A stretch of 64,000 bases of DNA from positions 10,133,501 through 10,197,500 of the forward strand of contig NZ_AP028461.1 in the NCBI RefSeq assembly GCF_033097365.1. The letters run 5' to 3'. A program made the translations under genes and the position numbers. The DNA is from Actinoplanes sichuanensis. GTDB lineage: Bacteria > Actinomycetota > Actinomycetes > Mycobacteriales > Micromonosporaceae. Positions 16,243-24,430 of the stretch are shown one piece after another; within the stretch, counting starts at the first letter, position 1; each line of letters begins with the position of its first letter. The notes below the pieces were generated by a model. That model saw only the letters and a program-made list of their open reading frames with translations. It had not been told where the DNA came from and ran no database searches.

Positions 16243-18045
16243 TCAGAGCTTGCTGCGCCGGCCGTAGTCGTCGGCGGTCGCGAACACCTTCTGCGCGTAC
16301 GGCCGGACCGCGTTGTACGACAGGATCGCGTCCCACCATGCGTCCGGCTTGGACAGGTCGCGGCTGCCCTTGCACAGATAGGTCGCCGCGGTCAGTGCGG
16401 CGTCGTCGATGTCGTTCGGGTTGGCCACGCCGTCCCGGTCCGCGTCGACCGCCGTCTCCTTCCAGGTCGACGGGATGAACTGCATCGGCCCGATCGCCCG
16501 GTCGAATGCGGTGTCGCCGTCGAGCGCGCCCCGGTCGGTGTCGGCGATCAGCTGCCGACCGCCCTGGCCGTCGAGCGGCAGCCCGAGGATCGTCGGCTGC
16601 GCCACCCCGTCCGCGCCGAGCACCGCGCCGTTGAAGCTGCCGTGCGACGACTCCACCTTGCCGATCGCGGCGAGCGTGGTCCAGTCCAGACGGCAGCCCG
16701 GGTTGGTCTGCGCGAGCACCAGCTCGGCGTAGCCGTAAGCCTGCACCGCCACCACCGGGATGCCCACCCGGGTGCCGGTCTGCTCGGCCCAGGCGGCCAG
16801 CGCGTCGGCGGGCCGGGCCGCGTTCACCGCCGGTTGGGTGGGCAGCACGCCCGGCAGGCCGGTGGTGGCGCCCGGAACCGGGTAACTCGGCAACGTCCCG
16901 GTCCCCGGCAGGCCGGGCTGGTTTCCGGGCGACTCCCACACCGCCGGCGGCACCGAACCCTGCGGATCGGCACCGAACGTGGGAGTGGCGCTGGGTGTCG
17001 GCTTCGCCTCCAGTGCCTGTGGCACCAGGTAGGCCCCGAACGATCCGGCCAGCACGACGAGCGTCGCCACCAGGACACCGGGCACCACGACCCGGCCGGC
17101 CGGCCCTCTGGTCCAGGCGTAGACCCCGCGAGCGGCCCGTCCGGTGGCGTGCAGTGGCCGGAACCGCCGCCGCGCCTTCCCCGGGGCCGCCTTGCCCTCG
17201 GCACCCGGTTTCGCGCCGCTCGCGGGCGTGGAGTCATCGCCTGACTTCGTGTCGCCCGCGGTCTTGGGATCCCCGGCAGCCTTGGCGTCGCCCGGCTTGG
17301 CGTCGCCCGGCTTGGCGTCGCCCGGCTTGGCGTCGCCCGGCTTGGCGTCGCCCGGCTTGGCGTCGCCCGGCTTCGTGTCGCTCGGCTTCGTGTCGCCCGG
17401 CTTCGTGTCGCTCGGCTTCGCATCACCTGGTTTGGCGTCGCCCAGTTTGGTGTCGCCTGGCTTTGCGTCGGTCGGGTTCGTGTCGCCCGGTTTGGCGTCG
17501 CCTGGCTTCGCGTCGCCTGGCTTCGCGTCGCCTGGTTTCGTGTCGCCCGGCTTTGCGTCCTCGGGTGGGGCTGCTCCGGCGCCCTTCGCCTTGTCGGCGG
17601 ACGCTGGCGCGGTGTCGCCGGAAGCCTTACCGATGTCCGGTGTGGTCGCGGCGGGCACCCCCGTGCCGTCCCGCCCCGCCAGCGGGTCGGAGAGCGCGGC
17701 CGCCGTCGGCGCCGTCTCGGAGGGCGAGGTCGGTGCCGGCCCGGCCTGCGGCGTCCCGGTGTGAGACTTCGCGGCAGGCCGCGGCTCCGCGGTGTCGGCC
17801 GATGCGGATGCCGCCTCAGCCGCGGCCGATGCGGACACTGGCTCAGCGGACGCGGGTGCGGACTTAGCGGAGGCGGAGTCGGAGGTGGGTGCGGGCTTAA
17901 CGGGGGCGGGTCCGGGTGCGGGCTCAGCGGAGGCGGGGGAGGTGTCGACGGGGGCCGCGCCCGAACTAGCCAGCGGCCCACGCTGATGAGGAGCCGCGGA
18001 TCGCAGCTCCGGCCGCTCTGCTGGGTTGTTCGACGCCTCCACCAC
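16243..18045 (-). CDS. Membrane-anchored lytic transglycosylase with long KPGDA/T repeat region
   Basis: Cell-wall enzyme (600 aa). The first ~290 residues are low-complexity Ala/Pro/Ser then a 5-residue tandem repeat (KPGDA/KPGDT, about 19 copies). A basic stretch and one membrane segment near residues 315-340 (VVVPGVLVATLVVLAGSFGAYLV) give an inside-out topology; the C-terminal part is a lytic transglycosylase domain with catalytic Glu in AAIGKVESSHG, GPMQFIPSTWKE, DPNDIDDAALTAATYLC-like actinobacterial SLT/MltB features and SYNAVRPYAQKVF. It would cleave peptidoglycan glycan strands outside the membrane. The repeat lies on the cytoplasmic side by this reading, which is unusual for a wall-spanning linker. 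Confidence 0.85.
   Translation of the reverse strand: MVEASNNPAERPELRSAAPHQRGPLASSGAAPVDTSPASAEPAPGPAPVKPAPTSDSASAKSAPASAEPVSASAAAEAASASADTAEPRPAAKSHTGTPQAGPAPTSPSETAPTAAALSDPLAGRDGTGVPAATTPDIGKASGDTAPASADKAKGAGAAPPEDAKPGDTKPGDAKPGDAKPGDAKPGDTNPTDAKPGDTKLGDAKPGDAKPSDTKPGDTKPSDTKPGDAKPGDAKPGDAKPGDAKPGDAKPGDAKAAGDPKTAGDTKSGDDSTPASGAKPGAEGKAAPGKARRRFRPLHATGRAARGVYAWTRGPAGRVVVPGVLVATLVVLAGSFGAYLVPQALEAKPTPSATPTFGADPQGSVPPAVWESPGNQPGLPGTGTLPSYPVPGATTGLPGVLPTQPAVNAARPADALAAWAEQTGTRVGIPVVAVQAYGYAELVLAQTNPGCRLDWTTLAAIGKVESSHGSFNGAVLGADGVAQPTILGLPLDGQGGRQLIADTDRGALDGDTAFDRAIGPMQFIPSTWKETAVDADRDGVANPNDIDDAALTAATYLCKGSRDLSKPDAWWDAILSYNAVRPYAQKVFATADDYGRRSKL
17280..17560. repeat. In-frame 15-bp tandem repeat coding KPGDA/T
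   Basis: About 19 copies of a 15-bp unit (plus strand GGCTTGGCGTCGCCC and variants) inside the transglycosylase gene. Copies at the ends are nearly identical; those in the middle carry substitutions (KLGDA, NPTDA, KPSDT). Being a multiple of three, copy-number change keeps the frame. Confidence 0.9.
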
Positions 18046-18168
18046 GGGTCGACCCTACCCGCCGGAAACCACTCTCGGGAGGTACGTCGGCCGCCTGTGG
18101 ACAACGCCTCGGCAACGGTCCGGCAACTCCTCGCCGAACTCGCCGTGCGCTGCCTACCGCACGGGCCC

Positions 18169-18174
18169 TACGCT
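18169..18174 (+). promoter_or_regulatory. -10 element (TACGCT), leaderless FmdB gene
   Basis: TACGCT ends 6 nt before ATG 18181, with no ribosome site: same arrangement as at 304-309. Confidence 0.5.
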
Positions 18175-18180
18175 GGTCGG

Positions 18181-18402
18181 ATGCCGCGTTATGAGTTCCG
18201 GTGCCGGTCGTGTGGCGCCACGTTCGAAGTCAGCCGTCCGATGCGTGCTGCGAGCGACCCGGCGGACTGCCCGCAGGGCCACGCCGACACCGTCAAGCTG
18301 CTGTCCACAGTCGCTGTCACGGGCCGTGGCGGCGCGGCCACGCCCGGTCCGTCCGGCGGCGGCGGTGGGGGAGGTTGTTGCGGCGGAGGCTGCGGCTGCT
18401 GA
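18181..18402 (+). CDS. FmdB-family zinc ribbon protein with Gly/Cys-rich tail
   Basis: Small protein (73 aa) opening with the FmdB/CxxC_CxxC_SSSS zinc ribbon MPRYEFRCRSCGATFEVSRP; the second metal pair is CPQGH rather than CPxC, so His probably replaces one cysteine. The last 20 residues are a Gly/Cys-rich tail (GGGGGGGCCGGGCGC) that could bind metal or be a translated low-complexity tract. FmdB proteins are annotated as putative regulators from the formamidase/amidase operon, with no proven mechanism. Directly after the stop a 23-bp tandem repeat starts. Confidence 0.75.
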   Translation: MPRYEFRCRSCGATFEVSRPMRAASDPADCPQGHADTVKLLSTVAVTGRGGAATPGPSGGGGGGGCCGGGCGC

Positions 18403-18410
18403 TCGGTCCG

Positions 18411-18617
18411 GCGCCGCTCGGCTCCTCCCGACCCGGCCGCTCGGCCCCTCCCGGACGGGCCGCGAGGTTTCTGCCGGTCGGGCCATGAGGCTTCTCCCGA
18501 GCGGGCCGCGAGGTTTCTGCCGGTCGGGCCGCGAGGCTTCTCCCGAGCGGACCGCGAGGTTTCTGTCGGTCCGGCCGGGCGGCTCCTCCCGGTCCGGCCG
18601 CGCGGCTGTCGACTTCG
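18411..18617. repeat. 23-bp degenerate tandem repeat behind FmdB gene
   Basis: About nine units of 23 bp of the type GGCCGCGAGGTTTCTGCCGG. Alternate units are most alike, giving a 46-bp higher-order period (starts 18457, 18503, 18549). The tract begins 9 nt after a stop codon. Neither strand has a convincing gene through it. Confidence 0.85.
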
Positions 18618-18898
18618 GCCGGTGACCTTCTCCTTGCTCCCGGTGGCGATTCGTTGCCCCATACGGGTACACCCGCGCGCCCCCACGGTTTTGGCCGCGC
18701 ACGGCGTTTCCGCGTTCGATCTCTTTCGTTACGAGACGCGTAGTCCCGTATGCCTCCGGTCGATGCCGCGATCAGGATGTCCTCCGTAAGGGGTCGGCCA
18801 TGGCGGGCACATGATTACCGTCCGTTTCTAGGATGGGCGGTAACGCAGAGAAACGGCAGCATGTTTCGCGACTTCCCAAAGGGGGCGGAGGTTCCACC
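18618..18898. other. Leader region of the cyclase/STAND regulator
   Basis: About 280 nt without a gene. It is less GC-rich near 18690-18760 (TTTTGG, TTTCCGCG, TCTCTTTCGTTACGAGACG) and probably contains the promoter. TAGGAT near 18829 fits a -10 element. An in-frame ATG at 18833 precedes the preferred GTG start. Confidence 0.4.
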
Positions 18899-21526
18899 GT
18901 GTCGGGACGGATCGAGCTACCCAGTGGCCTGGTGACCTTTATGTTCACCGACATCGAGGGCTCGACGCGACTTGCCCGGATGCTCGGTGAGGCGTACCGG
19001 AATGTTCTCGGAGCGCATCGAGCAGTGCTACGCGGAGTATTCGACGACTTTTCTGGTGTCGAGCTCCTCACTGAGGGTGACTCCTTTTTCGTGGCTTTCT
19101 CGAACGCTGACGCGGCGGTCGCGGCGTGTGTCGAAGCGCAGCGTCGACTGTCCGCTCATGACTGGCCCCGTGCCGACGCCGTGCCCCGCGTCCGGATGGG
19201 TCTACACACCGGCCGCGCGGTGCCGATCGGCCAGGAGTATGCGAGCGCCGAAGTCCACCGGGCCGCGCGGGTGTCCGCTGCCGCCCATGGTGGCCAGGTG
19301 CTCTGCTCGGAAGCGACGGCCCTCGCGGTGACCGCCACTTACGCCGCCACCACGGGCGGTTCGACAGGTGCCGCGGCCGCCGCCACGCTGGCCACCGTGG
19401 ACCTGCTCGACCTGGGCGCCTACCGGTTACGCGGCTTCGACGACGACGAGCGGCTGTTCCAGGTGATGGCGCCGGGCCTGGAACGGGACTTCCCCCGCCC
19501 CCGGACCGCGCAGGCGCCCCGACACAACCTGCCCGCCGAGCACACCCCGTTCGTCGGCCGCCGGACCGAGTTGTCCGAGCTGGCCGGCCTGATCAGTCAC
19601 CACCGCCTGGTCACGGTCGTCGGTCCCGGTGGATCCGGCAAGACCCGCCTCACCCATGCCGTGGCCGAGCAGCTGCTTCCGGCGTACCCCGGCGGGGTCT
19701 GGACGATCGATGCCGCCGGCGCGGCGAAAGGCCTGCCCACCGCATTGGCCGCGGCCCTCGGCCTGCGCCCCGAGCCGGGCCGCCCGATGATCGACACGCT
19801 GGTCGAGGAGTGCGCCGAGCGCCGCATGCTGGTGGTGCTGCAGACGTGTGACGCGGCGCCCGCGCTGACCACCACGATGGTGCACCGGCTGCTCAGCCGC
19901 TGCCGCCGCCTGGATGTGGTGGCGACCGGTCGGGCGCCGCTCGCGCTCGCCGGGGAGACCGTGTGGCGGATCCCGCCGCTCGTGCCGGCCGACGCGTTCG
20001 CCCTGCTCCGGGACCGGGCGGCGGCCGCGCAGGGCGGGCGGCCGGGAGACGGCGATCCGCAGTTGGCCCGGCTCGCCGCCCGGCTGGAGGGTTCGCCGCT
20101 GGCGATTCAACTGGCCGCGGCCCGGTTGCGGCTGCTGCCGGCCGAGCAGTTGGCCCGGCGGCTCGACGACCCGCTCGGTGCGCTCGACAACGACGCCGCC
20201 GGTGACGGCCGGCACGCCAGCCTGGCCAACAACCTGACCTGGTCCTACCGCACTCTGGGCAGCCGCGCGGCCGAGCTGCTGCGCCGGCTCGCCGTATTCG
20301 CCGGGCCGGTCGACCTGGAGACCGTCGAGTGGTACGACCCGGAGGCCCTCAGCGCCCTCTCCGAGCTCGCCGACAAGTCGCTGGTCGAGGTGCTGCCCGG
20401 ACCCCGATACCGGCTGTCCGAGCAGGTTCGGGCGTACGCGCTGCGCCGTCTCGCCTCGACCGGTGACGAGCCGGCTGCCCGGGAACGGCATCTCACGTGG
20501 TCGCTGCACACCCTGGACCGGGTCACCACCGACCCCGACGACCAGGTCCGCACCCTGTCGCTGACCGAGCTGAGCCCGTACGTGGGGGAGTGGCAGGCGG
20601 CCCTGCGCTGGGCCGCCGAGACCGGTGACGTGGCCGCCGGGCTGCGGCTGGCCACCGCCCTCGACCCGTGGTGGCGTGAGCATGGCGAGACCCGTGAGGG
20701 TCGGGAACTACTCGACGCGCTCTATCGCCGGCTGCCCGCCGACGTCCCGCCGTCGGACCTGGGCGCCGCCTACCTGATGCACGCCGGTCTCAGCACCGAA
20801 CGCGGCGAGCAGGAGCATTACCTGGACCTCGCCGAGGGCACGGTGGAGGCGGTCGACGAGGGGCCGGAGTTCGCGGTCCGGCTCAACGTCGCCCGTCTGG
20901 CGCTGACCGTAGATGATCTCGGCGCCGCCGAGCGGGACTGTCGTGCGGTGATCGCTCAGGCCGAAGGGGCCGGCGTACCGCACGCCGCGTTCCCGGCCGT
21001 GCTCTCGCTGGCCGAGCTGCTCTGGCGCCGGGACGCGCTGACCGAGGCGGCCGAACTGCTCGGTGCCGCGCGCCATCTGGAGACCGCCCGTCCCGAGGAC
21101 CGCGGCCGCCGGGCCGTCGACTGGCTGCTCGGCATGGTCGCGTTGCGTCGCGGCGACCTGGTGGCCGCTCATGATCACCTGGTGGTGGCGTTGCGGTCCC
21201 GGCTGCGGCACGGTTTCCGGGGTGCGGCCGCCGACGCGGTGGCGGCGATCGCGGTCCGCTGTGTGCTGGGCGGCGATCCGGCGACCGCGACGGTGCTGTT
21301 CGGTGGCGCGGAGGCGGCCCACGGCGCTCGCCGGACCGCGTCGTTCGGTGCGTTCTGGTCGGCCCAGCAGGCTTCGCTGCGGGCCGCGCTCGGCGATGCC
21401 GCCTTCGACGCGGCCTACGCCGACGGCGCCGGCATCGGCTTCGACCGGATAGTCGCCATGGCCCTGGCGGTGGAACACCCCGACCTGGAGAACGGCGCCG
21501 CCCGGTTCGCTCAGATAGTCAGATGA
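18899..21526 (+). CDS. Class III nucleotide cyclase-STAND ATPase-TPR regulator
   Basis: Signalling protein (875 aa). Residues 8-190: class III adenylate/guanylate cyclase homology domain (FTDIEGSTRLARMLGE with metal Asp18, EGDSFFVAF with Asp61, VHRAARVSAAAHGGQVL where His120 replaces the usual catalytic Asn). Residues 215-450: NB-ARC-like ATPase with P-loop VGPGGSGKTR (242-250) but Walker B LVVLQTC, with Gln in the Asp position. The C-terminal half is helical TPR-like. No LuxR HTH is present, unlike many related proteins. GTG 18899 is preferred since GGGGGCGGAGG lies 7 nt upstream; ATG 18833 would add 22 residues. Cyclase activity is uncertain. Confidence 0.8.
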   Translation: MSGRIELPSGLVTFMFTDIEGSTRLARMLGEAYRNVLGAHRAVLRGVFDDFSGVELLTEGDSFFVAFSNADAAVAACVEAQRRLSAHDWPRADAVPRVRMGLHTGRAVPIGQEYASAEVHRAARVSAAAHGGQVLCSEATALAVTATYAATTGGSTGAAAAATLATVDLLDLGAYRLRGFDDDERLFQVMAPGLERDFPRPRTAQAPRHNLPAEHTPFVGRRTELSELAGLISHHRLVTVVGPGGSGKTRLTHAVAEQLLPAYPGGVWTIDAAGAAKGLPTALAAALGLRPEPGRPMIDTLVEECAERRMLVVLQTCDAAPALTTTMVHRLLSRCRRLDVVATGRAPLALAGETVWRIPPLVPADAFALLRDRAAAAQGGRPGDGDPQLARLAARLEGSPLAIQLAAARLRLLPAEQLARRLDDPLGALDNDAAGDGRHASLANNLTWSYRTLGSRAAELLRRLAVFAGPVDLETVEWYDPEALSALSELADKSLVEVLPGPRYRLSEQVRAYALRRLASTGDEPAARERHLTWSLHTLDRVTTDPDDQVRTLSLTELSPYVGEWQAALRWAAETGDVAAGLRLATALDPWWREHGETREGRELLDALYRRLPADVPPSDLGAAYLMHAGLSTERGEQEHYLDLAEGTVEAVDEGPEFAVRLNVARLALTVDDLGAAERDCRAVIAQAEGAGVPHAAFPAVLSLAELLWRRDALTEAAELLGAARHLETARPEDRGRRAVDWLLGMVALRRGDLVAAHDHLVVALRSRLRHGFRGAAADAVAAIAVRCVLGGDPATATVLFGGAEAAHGARRTASFGAFWSAQQASLRAALGDAAFDAAYADGAGIGFDRIVAMALAVEHPDLENGAARFAQIVR

Positions 21527-21579
21527 TCATTTGGTACGGAGACCGCGAGCCGTGACCCGAGCCGATCATGGCCCGGCGT

Positions 21580-21770
21580 TCCGACCGTAGTCGGCGGCCG
21601 GCGGTCGCGGGCCGTCCCACCGGCCAGGCCGTTCGGATTCGGCCCGGCGGTCGCGGGCCGCACTAACCGCCCGGCCGTTCGGATTCGGCTCAACGGTCGC
21701 GGGCCGCCCCACCGCCTCAGCCATCGGATTCAGCCCGGCGGTCGCGTCGGCGGCCGGGACCGGCCGCGGG
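21580..21770. repeat. 46-bp tandem repeat between convergent genes
   Basis: Four copies of a 46-bp unit carrying CGGTCGCGGGCCG (starts near 21602, 21648, 21694, 21739). It fills most of the 310-nt gap between the cyclase stop and the phospholipase stop. Confidence 0.85.
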
Positions 21771-21836
21771 CGTCGCGGGGCACCGGCGGGGCGGCGTGGT
21801 CTGCGGTTGCCGGCGGTTCCGGGCGTACCGAATGAA

Positions 21837-22313
21837 TCATGGTCTGGGCAGGAACCGGACCGACTCGTAGTAGGTGAACGCGATGCCGTTGCAGAACGGC
21901 TGCGCGAGCATGTGCCGCCGATCGCAGGTGCGGCGCAGATCGGCCCGGAAGACCTCGTCCAGCCGGTCCTTGTGCCGGGCGAGATCGGCCCGGTAGTTGC
22001 GGTAGCCGAAGTCGTGATGCCGGCAGGCGTCGGCGAAGTCGAACCCGGCCGGGACGTCCGGCGCCCGCGAGCACACGTCGCTGGACCAGTCGAACCGGTA
22101 AGCCGCCCAGCGGGCCTGATCACGGCGGGCGGCGAGCCACGCGGCGGTGCTCTCCGCGGTCGGCTGGGTCCAGCCCGCCAGGATCTCGTCCCGACTCTGG
22201 GAGGCGGTGACCGCGGGTGAGGCCGCCACCGCGGGCGAGGCGGCGGCGGGTGTGGCGGGTGCCGCCGGGAGCATTGCGGCGACGAGGGCCGCGGTTACCG
22301 CCATGTGGGGCAT
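21837..22313 (-). CDS. Secreted prokaryotic phospholipase A2
   Basis: Exported lipase (158 aa). A signal peptide (residues 1 to about 25, MPHMAVTAALVAAMLPAAPA) is followed by an Ala/Ser-rich spacer and the catalytic domain: WSSDVCSRAPD, then FADACRHHDFGYRNYRAD, the His-Asp motif of bacterial (Streptomyces/fungal type) PLA2, and paired cysteines (CSR, ACR, RTCDR, PFCNG) able to form two disulfides. It hydrolyses the sn-2 ester of phospholipids outside the cell. ATG 22313 or internal ATG 22304 may start it. Confidence 0.85.
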   Translation of the reverse strand: MPHMAVTAALVAAMLPAAPATPAAASPAVAASPAVTASQSRDEILAGWTQPTAESTAAWLAARRDQARWAAYRFDWSSDVCSRAPDVPAGFDFADACRHHDFGYRNYRADLARHKDRLDEVFRADLRRTCDRRHMLAQPFCNGIAFTYYESVRFLPRP

Positions 22314-22406
22314 GTGGGACCTCCGACGCGCGGCCGGTGACTGATGTGATGTCCTGGGATACGTCCTTCAGCTTGACCGTTAAGGTGATCGCGTGCGGGC
22401 GGTTCC

Positions 22407-23423
22407 ATGATTCATCTACCTCTGGTCCGGCAGGGACCGCTGAAAGCTCTCGGGCTCCGGCTGTTGATGGCGACTTCCCTGGTGCTGCTCGCGGTCACGG
22501 TGATCTACCTCGACCGGGACGGTTATCGGGACGTCAACGAGGACGGCCTGACCCTGCTCGACTGCTTCTACTACGCGGTCGTCTCACTCTCCACCACCGG
22601 CTACGGCGACATCACGCCGGAGACCCAGGCGGCCCGGTTGGTGAACGTCCTGTTCATCACCCCGGCCCGGGTCCTCTTCCTGATCATCCTGGTCGGCACC
22701 ACACTGGAGGTGCTGACCGACCAGTACCGCAAGGGCCTTCGGGTCAGCCGGTGGAGGCGCAAGTTGAAGGACCACGTGATCATCTGCGGTTACGGCACGA
22801 AGGGCCGGGCCGCGGTCGCCGCGCTGTTGGAGACCGGGTACGACAAGTCCCGGATCGTCATCGTGGAAAACCGTGAGGCGGGCGTCCGGCAGGCCGCGGC
22901 CGGCGGCTTCGTGGTGATCGAGGGTGACGCCACCAGGTCGTCGGTGCTGAACGAGGCCGATGTGAAGAACGCCAAGTCGGTCATCATCGCCACCGACCGG
23001 GACGAGGCGTCGGTGCTGATCACGCTGACCGTGCGCCAGTTGACCGCCGGCCAGGTGCGGATCATCGCAGCGGTCCGCGAGCAGGAGAACGCCGCGCTGC
23101 TGAAGCAGAGCGGCGCCCACCATGTGATCGTGTCGTCGTCGACGGCCGGTCGTCTGCTGGGCCTGACCACCACCGCGCCGCCGCTGATCGACGTGGTGGA
23201 GGACCTGCTGACCCCCGGTCAGGGCATGGCGCTGGCGATGCGGTCCGCCGAGCGGGCCGAGGTGGGCCGCAATCCCCGGGAGCTGCCCACCCTGGTGGTG
23301 GCGCTGATCCGCCGGGGCAAGGTGCTGCCGCTCGGTGGCGAGCAGGCCGTCACGATCGAGACCGGCGACCTGCTCGTCTACATCCGCGACGACGAAAGCG
23401 TCCCCAGCGGGGTCAGCGTCTAG
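22407..23423 (+). CDS. Two-TM potassium channel with RCK/TrkA-N domain
   Basis: Ion channel (338 aa). Two hydrophobic helices (about 15-35 and 75-95) flank the pore loop with selectivity filter LSTTGYGDITPET. The cytosolic part is an RCK Rossmann domain (DHVIICGYGTKGRAAVAALLE, VIEGDATRSSVL) and a short RCK-C-like end (LPTLVVALIRRGKVLPLGGE). Homologous to MthK/Kch-type channels gated by nucleotide or ions. Its stop codon overlaps the stop of korB on the other strand by 4 nt, so no space is left for a separate terminator. Confidence 0.9.
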   Translation: MIHLPLVRQGPLKALGLRLLMATSLVLLAVTVIYLDRDGYRDVNEDGLTLLDCFYYAVVSLSTTGYGDITPETQAARLVNVLFITPARVLFLIILVGTTLEVLTDQYRKGLRVSRWRRKLKDHVIICGYGTKGRAAVAALLETGYDKSRIVIVENREAGVRQAAAGGFVVIEGDATRSSVLNEADVKNAKSVIIATDRDEASVLITLTVRQLTAGQVRIIAAVREQENAALLKQSGAHHVIVSSSTAGRLLGLTTTAPPLIDVVEDLLTPGQGMALAMRSAERAEVGRNPRELPTLVVALIRRGKVLPLGGEQAVTIETGDLLVYIRDDESVPSGVSV

Positions 23424-24430
23424 ACGATCGTCCAGGTGTCGCCCGAGTTCAGCAGGCCGTCGAGCATCTCCTCCGGGGTTCCGGTGGCCTGTGCCTGCGC
23501 GTCGAGCACCTGCTTGCGGACGATCTCGTCGTAGGACGGCCGCTGCACGCTGCGGAAGATCCCGATCGGGGTGGTGTTCAGATCGGAGCCGGAGAGCCGG
23601 CTGAGCGCGAACGCGTACGCCGGGTCGTCCACGGTCGCGTCGTGGATGATCGGCGTGCCGCCCTCCTGCACCTTCAGGCCGAAGCTGCCCTCCGGGTGCA
23701 CGACGTTGAGGTTGCCGACGGTGATCGGTTCGCCCTGTTCGAGCCGGATCAGATGGGCGTCCCGGGTGTCGGCGTCCTTGATCAGGTCGAAGGCGCCGTC
23801 GTTGAAGATGTTGCAGTTCTGGTAGATCTCGACGAACGCCGAACCCTGGTGTTCGGCGGCGGCCCGCAGCACCGACTGGAGGTGCTTGGCGTCCGAGTCG
23901 ATGGTCCGTGCCACGAAGGTGGCCTCGGCGCCCAGCGCCAGCGAGAGCGGGTTGAACGGGGTGTCCGCCGAGCCGGTCGGCGTCGACTTGGTGATCTTGC
24001 CGATCTCCGAGGTGGGTGAGTACTGACCCTTGGTGAGGCCGTAGATCCGGTTGTTGAACAGCAGGATCTTCAGGTTCACGTTGCGCCGCAGCGCGTGGAT
24101 CAGATGGTTGCCGCCGATGGACAGGGCGTCGCCGTCACCGGTGACCACCCAGACGTTCAGGTCGGGGCGGGACGTGGACAGCCCGGTCGCGATCGCCGGG
24201 GCCCGGCCGTGGATCGAGTGCATCCCGTAGGTGTTCATGTAGTACGGGAACCGGGACGAGCAGCCGATGCCGGAGACGAAGACGATCTTCTCGCGCGGGA
24301 TGCCCAGCTCCGGCATGAACCGCTGCATCGCGGCGAGGATCGAGTAGTCACCGCAGCCGGGACACCAGCGGACCTCCTGGTCCGACTTGAAGTCCTTGGC
24401 GGTCAGTTTCAGAGCGACCGTCTCAGCCAT
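23420..24430 (-). CDS. korB: 2-oxoacid:ferredoxin oxidoreductase, beta subunit
   Basis: Thiamine pyrophosphate and Fe-S subunit (336 aa) of an anaerobic-type 2-oxoglutarate:ferredoxin oxidoreductase (2-oxoglutarate + CoA + oxidised ferredoxin to succinyl-CoA + CO2). CPGCGDYSILAAMQ and VSGIGCSSR supply cluster cysteines; VVTGDGDALSIGGNH is the TPP-Mg motif; QNCNIFNDGAF lies later. The start overlaps korA's stop by 8 nt. Orthologous in order to Rv2454c/Rv2455c. Such enzymes let aerobic actinobacteria bypass or supplement the 2-oxoglutarate dehydrogenase complex. Confidence 0.93.
   Translation of the reverse strand: MAETVALKLTAKDFKSDQEVRWCPGCGDYSILAAMQRFMPELGIPREKIVFVSGIGCSSRFPYYMNTYGMHSIHGRAPAIATGLSTSRPDLNVWVVTGDGDALSIGGNHLIHALRRNVNLKILLFNNRIYGLTKGQYSPTSEIGKITKSTPTGSADTPFNPLSLALGAEATFVARTIDSDAKHLQSVLRAAAEHQGSAFVEIYQNCNIFNDGAFDLIKDADTRDAHLIRLEQGEPITVGNLNVVHPEGSFGLKVQEGGTPIIHDATVDDPAYAFALSRLSGSDLNTTPIGIFRSVQRPSYDEIVRKQVLDAQAQATGTPEEMLDGLLNSGDTWTIV

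Noticed and set aside
17144..17764. Plus-strand ORF with GLASP repeats resembling a structural repeat protein
   Set aside because: Simply the antisense reading of the 15-bp KPGDA repeat in the transglycosylase gene.
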